From Rhodanobacter denitrificans (lineage in GTDB: Bacteria; Pseudomonadota; Gammaproteobacteria; Xanthomonadales; Rhodanobacteraceae), in the NCBI RefSeq assembly GCF_003335105.1, contig NZ_QFWQ01000002.1:186001-250000 (forward strand): a DNA stretch of 64,000 nucleotides, written 5' to 3'. Shown piece after piece: positions 55,421 to 64,000 of this stretch (the stretch's first letter is position 1; each line of letters opens with the position of its first letter). A program made the translations under genes and the position numbers. The notes under the pieces were generated by a model that saw nothing but the letters and a program-made list of their open reading frames with translations, had not been told where the DNA came from and searched no databases.

Positions 55421-56094
55421 TGCCGGCATCCATGGCGCCTCCTTTCCGCGAAGCGGTCGGGCCACGCTTCGATCCCGCGCTCATGCAACGGGCCCGCGAG
55501 AAAACCTGGGCGGTGCTGCACGGCATCCGCGCGCGCATGCGGCCGGGCATCAGCGAGGACGAGGCGAAAATAGAGGCCGCCGAAGTCTTCCGCGAGCTGG
55601 GCGTCGAACGGCTGTGGCATCCGGCGATCATCCGCATCGGCGCGAACACCGTGAAAACCTACAGGCAGCGCTCCGACCCCGGCGTGCGGCTGGGCGAGAA
55701 CGACAGCTACTTCATCGACCTCGGCCTGGTCTTCGACGGCCACGAGGGCGACGTGGGCGATACCTTCGTGGTCGGCCACGCGCCGCAACGGCAGGCCTGC
55801 GCGGAGGCGGCGCGCGCGCTGTTCGGCGAAGTGGCGGCGGCGTGGCGTTCGCGTGGGCTGAGCGGGCAGGCGCTGTATGCGTTCGCCGGCGAGCGCGCCG
55901 CGGCTATGGGCTGGCGGCTCAACCATGCGATCAAGGGCCACCGGGTCGGCGATTTCCCGCACTCGATCCACAAGGGCGGCGACCTCGGCGAGCTGGAGGC
56001 ATCGCCATCGAGCGGGTTGTGGATACTGGAAATCCAGATCGCGCATCCGACGGAACCGTTCGGTGCGTTCCACGAGGATCTGCTGTCGACGTAG
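55420..56094 (+). CDS. M24 family metallopeptidase (aminopeptidase P-like fold)
   Basis: 224 residues, shorter than most M24 enzymes, consisting of the pita-bread catalytic domain only. Metal ligands can be placed: Asp in FIDLGLVFDG and EGDVGDTFVV, His in GDFPHSIHKGG, Glu in WILEIQIAHP and Glu in GAFHEDLL. May cleave X-Pro bonds or creatine-like substrates. ATG 55420 coupled to the DUF1304 stop; ATG 55432 is a possible alternative. Confidence 0.85.
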   Translation: MPASMAPPFREAVGPRFDPALMQRAREKTWAVLHGIRARMRPGISEDEAKIEAAEVFRELGVERLWHPAIIRIGANTVKTYRQRSDPGVRLGENDSYFIDLGLVFDGHEGDVGDTFVVGHAPQRQACAEAARALFGEVAAAWRSRGLSGQALYAFAGERAAAMGWRLNHAIKGHRVGDFPHSIHKGGDLGELEASPSSGLWILEIQIAHPTEPFGAFHEDLLST

Positions 56095-56192
56095 GCCGCC
56101 CGGAAGCGGACACTCATTGAAAACGCCCGCGAAGGACAGCATCTGAACGATCCCCTCGCTGCCTTTGTGCAGCCCTTTCCGGAGTCCCGCCC

Positions 56193-58322
56193 GTGGCCCG
56201 CAAGAAAGCCCTGACCCTGTACCGCAACATCGGCATCATCGCGCACATCGATGCGGGCAAGACCACCACCACCGAGCGCGTGCTGTACTACACCGGGCGC
56301 AAGCACCAGATCGTCGACGTGCACGACACCAAGGAAGGCAAGGGCTCCACCACCACCGACTACATGGAGCAGGAGCGCAAGCGCGGCATCACGATCCAGT
56401 CGGCAGCGGTGACCGCGGAGTGGAAGGGCCACCAGATCAATGTGATCGACACGCCCGGGCACGTCGACTTCACCATCGAGGTGAACCGCTCGCTGCGCGT
56501 GCTGGACGGCGCCGTGGTGGTGTTCGACGGCGTCGCCGGGGTGGAGCCGCAGACCGAGACCAACTGGCGCCTGGCCGACCAGTACAAGGTGCCGCGGCTG
56601 TGCTACGTCAACAAGATGGACCGCATCGGCGCGAATTTCGCGCACTGCGTGAAGGGCATCCGTGAGCGCCTGGGCGCCAACGTGCTGCTGTGCCAGGTGC
56701 CGCTGGGCAGCAGCGACGAGTTCGTCGGCATGGCCGACCTGGTCGCGGGCGTGGGCTACCTCTGGGCCTCCGACGACAAGGACAGCGTGTGGGAAACCGT
56801 GCCGCTGGAACAGCTGAAGGATCGCCTGACGTTCGGCGCCAGCGCCGACAACGCGTGGATCGCCGACCTGCCGAAGCTGCGCCAGGACCTGCTGGAAACC
56901 GCGCTGGCGCTGGACGACGACGCCTTCGAGCGCCTGCTGGAGACCGGCGGGTTCGACCCGGCCGTGCTGAAGCGCTGCATCCGCCAGGGTACCGTCAGCG
57001 GCGCGCTGGTGCCGGTGCTGTGCGGCTCGTCGTACAAGAACAAGGGCGTGCAGCAGTTGCTCGACGCGGTGGTCGACTACCTGCCCTACCCGGGCGAGAA
57101 CGGCGGCATCGCGCTGGTCGACGAGGACGGCCATGTCATCGGCGAGCAGGCGGTGACCGACGACGCGCCGGCGCGCGCGCTGGCGTTCAAGGTGATCAAC
57201 GACCAGTTCGGCACGCTCACCTTCTGCCGCATCTATTCGGGCGTGATCAGGAAGGGCGACACCCTGCTCAACGTCACCCGCGGCCGGAAGGAGCGCATCG
57301 GCCGCATCGTCGAGGTGCAGGCCGACGACACCCGGGAAATCGACGAGGTGCGCGCCGGCGACATCTGCGCGTTCGTCTCGCTGAAGGACACCGAGACCGG
57401 CGATTCGCTGGCCGACCCGGCGCACCCGGCGCTGCTGGAACGCATGCGCTTCCCTGAGCCGGTGATCAGCGTGTCGGTGGAGCCGAAGAACCGCAACGAC
57501 GTCGACAAACTGTCCACCGCGCTCTACAAGATGGTCAAGGCCGACCCGTCGCTGAAGCTGGAGGTGGACAGGGAAACCGGCGAGACCGTGCTCAAGGGCA
57601 TGGGCGAGCTGCACCTGGAGGTGACCATCGACCGCATGCGCACCGAACTGGGCGTGGAAGCGAACATGGGCAAGCCGCGGGTCAGCTTCCGCGAGGCGTT
57701 CGGCAAGACCGTCGAGCATACCTACACGCACAAGAAGCAGACCGGCGGCTCCGGCCAGTTCGCCGAAGTCACCATGATCTTCGAGCCGGGCGAACCGGGC
57801 AGCGGCGTGGTGTTCTCCGACGAGGTGGTCGGCGGCCGCGTGCCGCGCGAATACATCCCGGCGGTCGAGCACGCGGTGAAGACCGAGTCGCAGGAAGGCC
57901 AGGTCGCCGGCTACGAGGTGGTCGACTTCAAGGCGCGCCTGATCGACGGCAAGTACCACGACGTCGACTCCTCCGCGCTGGCGTTCGAGATCGCCGGCCG
58001 CCAGTGCTTCCGCGAGGCGCAGAAGCTCAGCAAGCCGAAACTGCTCGAGCCGATCATGCGGCTCGAGGTGGTGATGGAGGCGGATTACCTCGGCGACGTC
58101 ATCGGCGACATCAACCGCCGCCGCGGCACGGTCAGCGACCAGGGCCACAAGGGCAGCTCCGCGTTCGTGCAGGGCTTCGTGCCGCTGGCCGAGATGTTCG
58201 GCTACATCAACTTCCTGCGCTCGGCCACGCGCGGCCGTGGCACCTTCAGCATGGAGTTCGACCACTACCAGGACGTGCCGGCCGGCATGGTGGACAAGCT
58301 GATGGAGAAGGAGGCGAAGTAG
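56193..58322 (+). CDS. fusA2: Elongation factor G, second copy type (EF-G2)
   Basis: Translational GTPase, 709 residues, GTG start with CCGGAG upstream. G1 [11 protein letters not shown]2 [10 protein letters not shown]3 DTPGHVDF, G4 NKMD; domain IV with [16 protein letters not shown] and the conserved C-terminal [20 protein letters not shown]. It stands alone, not in a str operon with rpsL/rpsG/tuf, so it is likely the additional EF-G that many bacteria use in stress or recycling. Confidence 0.92.
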   Translation: MARKKALTLYRNIGIIAHIDAGKTTTTERVLYYTGRKHQIVDVHDTKEGKGSTTTDYMEQERKRGITIQSAAVTAEWKGHQINVIDTPGHVDFTIEVNRSLRVLDGAVVVFDGVAGVEPQTETNWRLADQYKVPRLCYVNKMDRIGANFAHCVKGIRERLGANVLLCQVPLGSSDEFVGMADLVAGVGYLWASDDKDSVWETVPLEQLKDRLTFGASADNAWIADLPKLRQDLLETALALDDDAFERLLETGGFDPAVLKRCIRQGTVSGALVPVLCGSSYKNKGVQQLLDAVVDYLPYPGENGGIALVDEDGHVIGEQAVTDDAPARALAFKVINDQFGTLTFCRIYSGVIRKGDTLLNVTRGRKERIGRIVEVQADDTREIDEVRAGDICAFVSLKDTETGDSLADPAHPALLERMRFPEPVISVSVEPKNRNDVDKLSTALYKMVKADPSLKLEVDRETGETVLKGMGELHLEVTIDRMRTELGVEANMGKPRVSFREAFGKTVEHTYTHKKQTGGSGQFAEVTMIFEPGEPGSGVVFSDEVVGGRVPREYIPAVEHAVKTESQEGQVAGYEVVDFKARLIDGKYHDVDSSALAFEIAGRQCFREAQKLSKPKLLEPIMRLEVVMEADYLGDVIGDINRRRGTVSDQGHKGSSAFVQGFVPLAEMFGYINFLRSATRGRGTFSMEFDHYQDVPAGMVDKLMEKEAK

Positions 58323-58521
58323 ACCTTCGTCTCTCCGGGGCAGCGCCTGCACGGCGATCGCCAGCGCGGGGCGCCATGGTGACTCCACTCATCCTGTACT
58401 GAAGGAAAATGACAGGGCACGCCCTGCACCCGACGAGGCGGTAGCATATCGGTCGCCCGCAGGAGCGTCACGGCCTGCATCCGGGTGCCGGGGGGCGCCC
58501 ACCATTCCAGTAGGGGTCACC

Positions 58522-61455
58522 ATGAATTCAAAACGCATGCATGCGGATTTGCTTGCGCGGCCTGTCCGCCATCGTCAGCGGCCGCTGGCCGTCGCCTGCG
58601 CCGCCGCCCTGTTCGGCCTGATCTTGGCCGGGGCCGCATCGGCCCAGCAGGCACAGCCGCAGCAGGACCAGGCATCCACCCCCGCGGGCGCTCAGACGGC
58701 GCCCGCGGCCAAGAAGGCCAATGCCACCGACAAGAAGAACAAGAAATCCGAGAACAGGGTGAGCAACCTGGACGCCGTCGTCGTCACCGGCATCCGCGCC
58801 AGCATCGAGAATTCGCTGAAGGCCAAGCAGAACTCGAACGACATCATCGAGGCGATCTCGGCCGAGGACATCGGCAAGCTGCCCGACGCCAGCATCGCCG
58901 AGAGCCTGTCGCGCGTGCCGGGCCTGGCCACCCAGCGCCTGAACGGCCGTGCCAACATGATCTCGATCCGCGGCCTGTCGCCCGACTTCGCCGGCACCAC
59001 GCTGAACGGGCGCGAGCAGGCCACGGTCGGCGAGAACCGCGGCGTGGAATACGACCAGTACCCGTCCGAACTGATCAGCGGCGCGGCGATCTACAAGACG
59101 CCCGACGCCAGCCTGATCGGCCAGGGCCTGTCCGGCACCGTCGACCTGCACACGATCCACCCGCTGGACCTGCCCAACCGCGCCTTCGCGGTCAACCTGC
59201 GCGGCGAGCACACCACCAACGGCGACCTCAACCCGGGCGGCGTGGGCGACATGGGCCACCGCGCCAGCATCTCCTACATCGACCAGTTCCTCGACCACAC
59301 CCTGGGCATCGCGGTGGGCTTCGCGCACCTCGACTCGCCGATCCAGGAGAAGCAGTACCAGGCCTGGTGGTGGAGCGTGGACAACGGCAGCGCCGGCGCC
59401 GAGCAGAACTGGGGCGCGCCGCACACGCCGGGGCTGCCCGACAACGTGATCTCGCAGGAAGGCATGCAGCTGCGCGCGCAGTCGATGCGCCAGCGGCGCA
59501 GCGGCCTGATGACGGTGGTGGAATGGGCGCCGGGCGACCACTACCACTCCACGCTGGACCTGTACTACTCCAGCTTCGGCGACAAGACGTTCAAGAACGG
59601 CGCGCAGTGGTCCAGCAACCCGTGGGACAACGTCAGCTACTCCAACGTCGGCGTCACGCCGGCGCAGCCCTACCCGGTGGTCACCTCCGGCACGATCAGC
59701 GGCATCGCGCCGATCCTGCAGAACGAGTACACCAAGGAGCACGACAAGCTGTTCTCCGCCGGCTGGAACAACCAGTACGACTTCGGCAACGGCTGGGCGG
59801 CCACCGCCGACCTCTCCTACTCCAGCGCGAAGAAGAAGCTGCACGACGCCTACCTGTTCACCGGCCTGGCCGGCGGCGCCTTCACCAACGTGGCGTTCAA
59901 CACGCCGGTGGGCAACGGCTACCCGTACTTCTCGCCGGCAGTGAACCTGGCCGATCCCTCCACGGTGGTGTTCACCGACCCGGACGGCTACGGCTACAAC
60001 GGTCGCCAGGAACTCGACCACCAGAAGGACACCATCAAGGCGCTGCGCCTGGAGGTGAGCCATCCGCTGGGCTGGATCTTCAGCGACTTCACGCTCGGCG
60101 CGGACTACTCCGAGCGCACCAAGACCAAGCAGGCCAGCGTGGACTTCGCCTGGCTCAACGGCAACGGCTCCACCCAGGGCACTTATAACAACCACTTCAG
60201 CGCGCCGGTGAACCCGGCCTACCTGTGGGCGCCGACCTCGCTCGGCTACGGCGGCATCCCCGGTATCCTCAGCTACGACGTGCTGGCCGCGCTGACCAAC
60301 CAGTTCTACCTGACCCAGCGCAACGGCCAGGGCGACTGGAGCCGCAACTACTCCGTGAAGGAGAAGGTGCCGGTCGCCTACGTCAAGCTCAATATCGACA
60401 CCACGCTGGGCAGCGTGCCGCTGACCGGCAACGTGGGCGTGCAGTTCGTGCGCACCGACCAGTCCTCCACCGCGCTGCAGACCAACGGCGACACCCTGGT
60501 CGGCCGCATCAGCGACGGCGCCAAGTACAACAACGTGCTGCCCAGCCTGAACCTGGTGGCGCATCTCACCGACCGCCAGTACCTGCGCTTCGGCCTCGCC
60601 AAGACCATGGCGCGCGGACGCATCGACGACGAGAAGGTCGCCACCTCCGCCGGCGTGTCAAAGATTCAGGACGGCCCCGCGGCCGGCCAGGTGCTGTGGT
60701 CCGGCAGCGGCGGCAACCCGAAGCTGAAGCCGTACGTGGCGGTCGGCACCGACCTCTCCTACGAGTTCTACTTCGGCAAGTCCAGCTACCTCGCCGTGGC
60801 GGGCTTCCACAAGAACCTGCTGAACTACATCTACAACCAGACCACGCTGGACTACGACTTCTCGCACTACACCAACGACAACCCCACGCTCACCCCGACC
60901 AGCAAGATCGGTTCGTTCAGCCGCCCCGCGAACGGCACCGGCGGCAAGATGGACGGCCTGGAGCTGTCCGGCGCGCTGGAAGGCGGCCTGCTGGCGAGCG
61001 CGCTGGACGGCTTCGGCGCGCAGGCCAACTTCTCGCTGACCAACAGCTCGATCCCGACCAGCTCGATCTCCTCGATCCCCGGCGGTCCGGCCACCTTGCC
61101 CGGGCTGTCGCGCAAGGTCGCCAACCTCGCGCTGTACTACGAGAAGTACGGCTGGTCGGTGCGCGTGGCCGAGCGCTACCGCTCGTCCTTCACCGGCGAG
61201 GCGGTGGCGCTGTTCGACCAGCTCGGCTACACCAAGGTGCTGGCCAACAAGCAGACCGACTTCCAGCTCGGCTATGCGTTCTCCGAAGGCCGCTGGAACG
61301 GCCTCTCCCTGCTGTTGCAGGTGAGCAACCTCACCAACACGCCGGACAAGACGGTGCAGGTTTCCGGCCTGCCGAACAACGTGCAGGTGGCTCGCCCGCT
61401 GGAATACGACACCTGGGGCCGCACGGTGATGCTGGGGTTGAACTACAAGCTGTAG
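58522..61455 (+). CDS. TonB-dependent receptor, Xanthomonas/Caulobacter type
   Basis: 977 residues, outer membrane. Signal peptide about 1-40, then a Gln/Ala/Lys-rich spacer, TonB box LDAVVVTGIR, plug with EDIGKLPDASIAESLSRVPG and RGLSPDFAGTTLNGREQ, and a long barrel ending NYKL. This subfamily (TonB-Xanth-Caul) usually imports plant or microbial saccharides, sometimes siderophores. Followed by a terminator. Neighbours do not reveal the substrate; the M20 peptidase downstream may point to peptides. Confidence 0.93.
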   Translation: MNSKRMHADLLARPVRHRQRPLAVACAAALFGLILAGAASAQQAQPQQDQASTPAGAQTAPAAKKANATDKKNKKSENRVSNLDAVVVTGIRASIENSLKAKQNSNDIIEAISAEDIGKLPDASIAESLSRVPGLATQRLNGRANMISIRGLSPDFAGTTLNGREQATVGENRGVEYDQYPSELISGAAIYKTPDASLIGQGLSGTVDLHTIHPLDLPNRAFAVNLRGEHTTNGDLNPGGVGDMGHRASISYIDQFLDHTLGIAVGFAHLDSPIQEKQYQAWWWSVDNGSAGAEQNWGAPHTPGLPDNVISQEGMQLRAQSMRQRRSGLMTVVEWAPGDHYHSTLDLYYSSFGDKTFKNGAQWSSNPWDNVSYSNVGVTPAQPYPVVTSGTISGIAPILQNEYTKEHDKLFSAGWNNQYDFGNGWAATADLSYSSAKKKLHDAYLFTGLAGGAFTNVAFNTPVGNGYPYFSPAVNLADPSTVVFTDPDGYGYNGRQELDHQKDTIKALRLEVSHPLGWIFSDFTLGADYSERTKTKQASVDFAWLNGNGSTQGTYNNHFSAPVNPAYLWAPTSLGYGGIPGILSYDVLAALTNQFYLTQRNGQGDWSRNYSVKEKVPVAYVKLNIDTTLGSVPLTGNVGVQFVRTDQSSTALQTNGDTLVGRISDGAKYNNVLPSLNLVAHLTDRQYLRFGLAKTMARGRIDDEKVATSAGVSKIQDGPAAGQVLWSGSGGNPKLKPYVAVGTDLSYEFYFGKSSYLAVAGFHKNLLNYIYNQTTLDYDFSHYTNDNPTLTPTSKIGSFSRPANGTGGKMDGLELSGALEGGLLASALDGFGAQANFSLTNSSIPTSSISSIPGGPATLPGLSRKVANLALYYEKYGWSVRVAERYRSSFTGEAVALFDQLGYTKVLANKQTDFQLGYAFSEGRWNGLSLLLQVSNLTNTPDKTVQVSGLPNNVQVARPLEYDTWGRTVMLGLNYKL

Positions 61456-61484
61456 GCGACCCGGCAAGCGCGGGAAAGCCATGG

Positions 61485-61511
61485 AACCCGGGGAGCGATC
61501 CCCGGGTTTTT
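61485..61511 (+). terminator. Intrinsic terminator after TonB receptor
   Basis: 10-bp stem AACCCGGGGA / TCCCCGGGTT with loop GCGA and TTTTT run; 29 bases after the stop. Confidence 0.93.
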
Positions 61512-61682
61512 CATTGGGCGCCTGCCACGCGGCGAGATGTTCGTCCGCGACCATTGTGCCCACTCCGACCAGGGCGGTGGCGGCGCGGAACTCCGCATGC
61601 CTGCCGCCAGCGCGGCAGATGCAAGCGCGTGGGCCGCCGCGCATACTCGGGCATCGTTCAGCACATGCACAGGGAAACTCGA

Positions 61683-63080
61683 ATGAGAACACCACGAGCA
61701 CTCGGCTCCGCGGCGGCAGCCACGCTGGTCTTCTGCGCCGGCATCGGGCTGGCACATGCCGACACCACCACCGCCGCGCTACCCGAAACCATGGCCATGC
61801 TGAAGCATGCCATCAGCATCCCCACGGTCGAGGGCGAGCACCAGGTGCCGGTGCTGGCTGCCTATCTCGCGGACAAGCTCAAGGCCGCGGGCATCCCCGC
61901 CGGCGACGTCGAGATCATCCCGGTGGGCGAAACCGCCGCGCTGGTGGCGCGCTACCGCGGCACCGGTGAAGGCAAGCCGATCCTGCTGTCCGGGCACATG
62001 GACGTAGTGGCGGCCAAGCGCCAGGACTGGACCCGTGACCCGTTCACCCTGATCGAGGAGAACGGCTACCTCTACGGCCGCGGCACCGCCGACATGAAAA
62101 CCGCGGTGGTGGTGCTGGTCGAAACGCTGATCCGACTCAAGCGCGAGGGCTTCAAACCGCGCCACGACCTGATCCTGCTGCTGTCCGGCGACGAGGAGAC
62201 CGCGATGGCCTCGACCCGCGAGCTGGCGAAGCGCTATCACGACGCCGAGTTCCTGCTCAACGCCGACGCCGGCGGCGGCACCCTGAACCCCGATACCGGC
62301 AAACCCGCGCTGTACCAGATCCAAGCCGCCGAGAAGACCTATGCGGACTTCCGGATCGCCCTCACCTCGCCCGGCGGCCACTCCAGCGAACCCACCGCGG
62401 ACAACGCGATCTACCGGCTGGCGCGCATCATCGACCGCGTCGCCAGCTACCAGTTCCCGCCGCAGAGCAACGAGATCACGCGGGCCTCGCTGCGCGCGCT
62501 CGGCGCCCACACCCCGGGCCCGCTCGGCGCGGCGATGACGCAGTTCGCCGCCCACCCCGACGATGCCACCGCCGCAGCCACCCTCTCCGCCGACCCCGCC
62601 TACGTCGGCCAGATCCGCACCACCTGTGTGGCGACCATGCTCAACGGCGGCCATGCACTCAACGCACTGCCGCAAAGCGCCAGCGTCAACGTCAACTGCC
62701 GCATCTTCCCGGGCACGCCGGTCGACAGCGTGCGCGACACGCTGGTCAAGGTGATCGACGACCAGTCCGCCAGCGTGACCGTGCTGCAGCCCCCGCCGGT
62801 GGCCAGTCCCGCCTCGCCGTTGCGCCAGGACGTGATCGCCGCCGTCACCGACGCCGTGCACGCCCGCTACCCCGGCGTGGACGTGGTGCCCGGCATGTCC
62901 GCCGGCGCCTCCGACAGCATGTACTTCCGCAACGCCGGCGTGCCCAGCTACGGCATCGATGCCGCCTTCACCAAACCCGACGACACCTTCGCCCACGGCC
63001 TCAACGAAAAGCTGCCCGCGTCGGAAGTCGCGGCGGGGCTGGAGTTCTGGCATCGGGTGCTGGTGCAGTTGGCGGAGTGA
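61683..63080 (+). CDS. M20 family zinc carboxypeptidase, exported
   Basis: 465 residues with a signal peptide (ALGSAAAATLVFCAGIGLAHA). Zinc ligands: His and Asp in LLSGHMDVV, Asp in GRGTADMKTA, Glu-Glu in LSGDEETAM, Asp in LLNADAGGG and His in DTFAHGLNEK. Dimerisation domain about 215-345 with TSPGGHSSEP. Removes C-terminal or acyl residues from peptides in the periplasm. ATG 61683 has AGGGA 7 bases upstream; ATG 61665 lacks a site. Confidence 0.93.
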   Translation: MRTPRALGSAAAATLVFCAGIGLAHADTTTAALPETMAMLKHAISIPTVEGEHQVPVLAAYLADKLKAAGIPAGDVEIIPVGETAALVARYRGTGEGKPILLSGHMDVVAAKRQDWTRDPFTLIEENGYLYGRGTADMKTAVVVLVETLIRLKREGFKPRHDLILLLSGDEETAMASTRELAKRYHDAEFLLNADAGGGTLNPDTGKPALYQIQAAEKTYADFRIALTSPGGHSSEPTADNAIYRLARIIDRVASYQFPPQSNEITRASLRALGAHTPGPLGAAMTQFAAHPDDATAAATLSADPAYVGQIRTTCVATMLNGGHALNALPQSASVNVNCRIFPGTPVDSVRDTLVKVIDDQSASVTVLQPPPVASPASPLRQDVIAAVTDAVHARYPGVDVVPGMSAGASDSMYFRNAGVPSYGIDAAFTKPDDTFAHGLNEKLPASEVAAGLEFWHRVLVQLAE

Positions 63081-63196
63081 GGCAAGTGGAAAAGTCTCCG
63101 TACCTACTGATTCCGATCCAAAGCGGACGCTAGGAGGAAAGTCCCGGGACCTACTTTTGCTGCCTGAACGAGCGATCCGAAACTTTCAACCGAAAG

Positions 63197-63225
63197 TTGA
63201 CTATTGATATGGCTGTCAATAGGAT
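63197..63225 (+). promoter_or_regulatory. Sigma-70-like promoter of the Abi gene
   Basis: TTGACT, 17-base spacer, TAGGAT; the predicted start of transcription is about 85 bases before the coding region. The -35 overlaps a 7-bp inverted repeat (AACTTTC/GAAAGTT at 63181-63198), which could bind a repressor, and the spacer ends in GTCAA, complementary to TTGAC. Confidence 0.65.
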
Positions 63226-63317
63226 TGCGAGCAACACACCCGCCACGCCTCTGCCGCGATCCGTCGTAGCATGCGCAAATAGGCGGGTTTTTTTTGTCCG
63301 CATACTTAGGGATGGGG

Positions 63318-64000
63318 ATGACGGAATATACGAAGCCGGCGCTGACCTACGCCGACCAGCTGCGACAGCTGCAAGAGCGCGGTCTTCAGGTTGGCGATTC
63401 AGCCCGTGCCACGATGTACCTGGAACGCGTGGGCTACTACCGGCTAATGGGCTACCTGTTTCCGTTGCGCCAGCTAGGCAGTGACAACTATCTGCCCGGT
63501 GCCACGTTCGAGACTGCAATCGAGCGATACGAGTTCGACCAAGTGCTGCGCCTGCTAGTCATGGATGCAATCTGCAGCATTGAGGTCTCGGTGCGTACAA
63601 AGGTGACCTACTGCATCGCGCACCGATACGGTGCCTTCGGCCACGCTGAACCGGCCAATGTGGCCCGTCCCGGTGTATGGCATACGGACTGGCTCGCCGG
63701 CGTCGACGAAGAGGTGGGTCGGGCGCGCGAGACTTTTCTGGATCACTACAAACAGCGGTATCACCAACCGCAATACCCACGCGTCCCGATTTGGATGGCG
63801 AGTGAGGTTATGTCGCTTGGAACGCTGTCCAAACTCGTGGCCGCAATGCATAGCACCGACAGGAAGGCAATTGCTGCGGAGTTCGCGCTGCCCGCCCCGG
63901 TGTTTGCCAACTGGCTACACGTTGTGAGCGTGGTGCGTAACGTAGCCGCTCATCATAGTCGACTTTGGAACCGGGTTTTCGGTGTCGCTGCCGTGCGGCC
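63318..64000 (+). CDS. Abi family (Abi_2, AbiD/AbiF-like) abortive infection protein, 3' end outside window
   Basis: Phage-resistance protein of the Abi_2 family; 227 codons visible and no stop. Seen: KPALTYADQLRQLQERGL, VGYYRLMGYLFPLR, YEFDQVLRLLVMDAICSIEV, then VPIWMASEVMSLGTLS, and a HEPN-type motif RNVAAHHSRLWNR near the right edge with Arg-Asn and His in the usual RNase arrangement. Such proteins stop growth after phage attack, probably by cutting RNA. ATG 63318 follows AGGGATGGGG; ATG 63312 is two codons earlier. GC content is below that of its neighbours, in keeping with an acquired gene. Confidence 0.9.
   Translation, partial: MTEYTKPALTYADQLRQLQERGLQVGDSARATMYLERVGYYRLMGYLFPLRQLGSDNYLPGATFETAIERYEFDQVLRLLVMDAICSIEVSVRTKVTYCIAHRYGAFGHAEPANVARPGVWHTDWLAGVDEEVGRARETFLDHYKQRYHQPQYPRVPIWMASEVMSLGTLSKLVAAMHSTDRKAIAAEFALPAPVFANWLHVVSVVRNVAAHHSRLWNRVFGVAAVR

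Noticed and set aside
55707-58388. Long minus-strand open frame opposite the EF-G2 gene
   Set aside because: Composition is His/Val/Ala-rich noise; the + strand encodes complete EF-G motifs.
58528-60564. Minus-strand open frame opposite the large TonB receptor
   Set aside because: No recognisable domain, and the receptor on the + strand is complete with a signal peptide, plug and barrel.
1-64000. tRNA, rRNA, insertion sequences, integrases or phage structural genes
   Set aside because: None was recognised on either strand by eye; the accessory region at 9.5-18 kb therefore has no visible integrase or attachment site.

Overview
The window is uniformly GC-rich DNA. It lacks rRNA and tRNA genes, and its gene content points to a gammaproteobacterium of the Xanthomonadales, most likely Rhodanobacteraceae (Rhodanobacter, Dyella or Frateuria type). 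The supporting features are Xanthomonas-type TonB receptors, a metX-metB-hom cluster behind a SAM riboswitch, an ssb ending in the usual DDEIPF tip, and dispersed GTAGGGCGGGC palindromes. The taxonomic call is an inference from gene families; no marker gene was compared.

Layout. 0-4 kb: a mannose isomerase/fructokinase pair and an M1 peptidase. 4-9.4 kb: a stand-alone LigD polymerase domain, then a PqqU/YncD-like receptor facing a DUF2231 membrane protein and a PQQ-dependent sugar dehydrogenase lipoprotein, which looks like a PQQ capture-and-use module. 9.5-18 kb: an accessory region of lower GC with a winged-helix/nSTAND/TPR regulator, a short AraC-type protein, three unrecognised proteins (one resembling an alpha-helical pore-forming toxin) and a NUDIX hydrolase. 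18-28 kb: ssb and a complete kdp potassium operon in the order small ORF, kdpF, A, B, porin, C, D, E. 28-31.5 kb: a DedA-rhodanese fusion, an MFS exporter and a polyprenyl diphosphate synthase. 31.5-32.3 kb: a gene-free composite repeat built from two head-on copies of a hairpin-rich module.

32.4-43.2 kb: a YceI-cytochrome b561-YceI operon, a GTPase, DUF4337, a glutaredoxin-like protein, serine deaminase, two permeases, a third YceI and a CDGSH iron-sulfur protein. 43.2-48.9 kb: methionine and sulfur metabolism (hom, metB, metX), controlled by a SAM-I riboswitch and by three tandem 8-bp met-box-like sequences; next to it lie a cysteine synthase-like enzyme and a 2-oxoglutarate dioxygenase. 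49-54.6 kb: a c-di-GMP group (PilZ, DUF1631, GAF-GAF-GGDEF-EAL) preceded by a perfect CRP/Clp-type operator. 55-63 kb: DUF1304, an M24 peptidase, a second EF-G, a large TonB receptor and an M20 peptidase. The window ends inside an Abi-family (Abi_2/HEPN) phage-resistance gene that has its own good promoter.

The most interesting parts are the nSTAND/pore-former region at 9.5-18 kb, the doubly controlled metX leader, the putative PQQ scavenging cluster, the Clp box ahead of the c-di-GMP enzyme, the composite inverted repeat, and the truncated Abi gene at the right edge.
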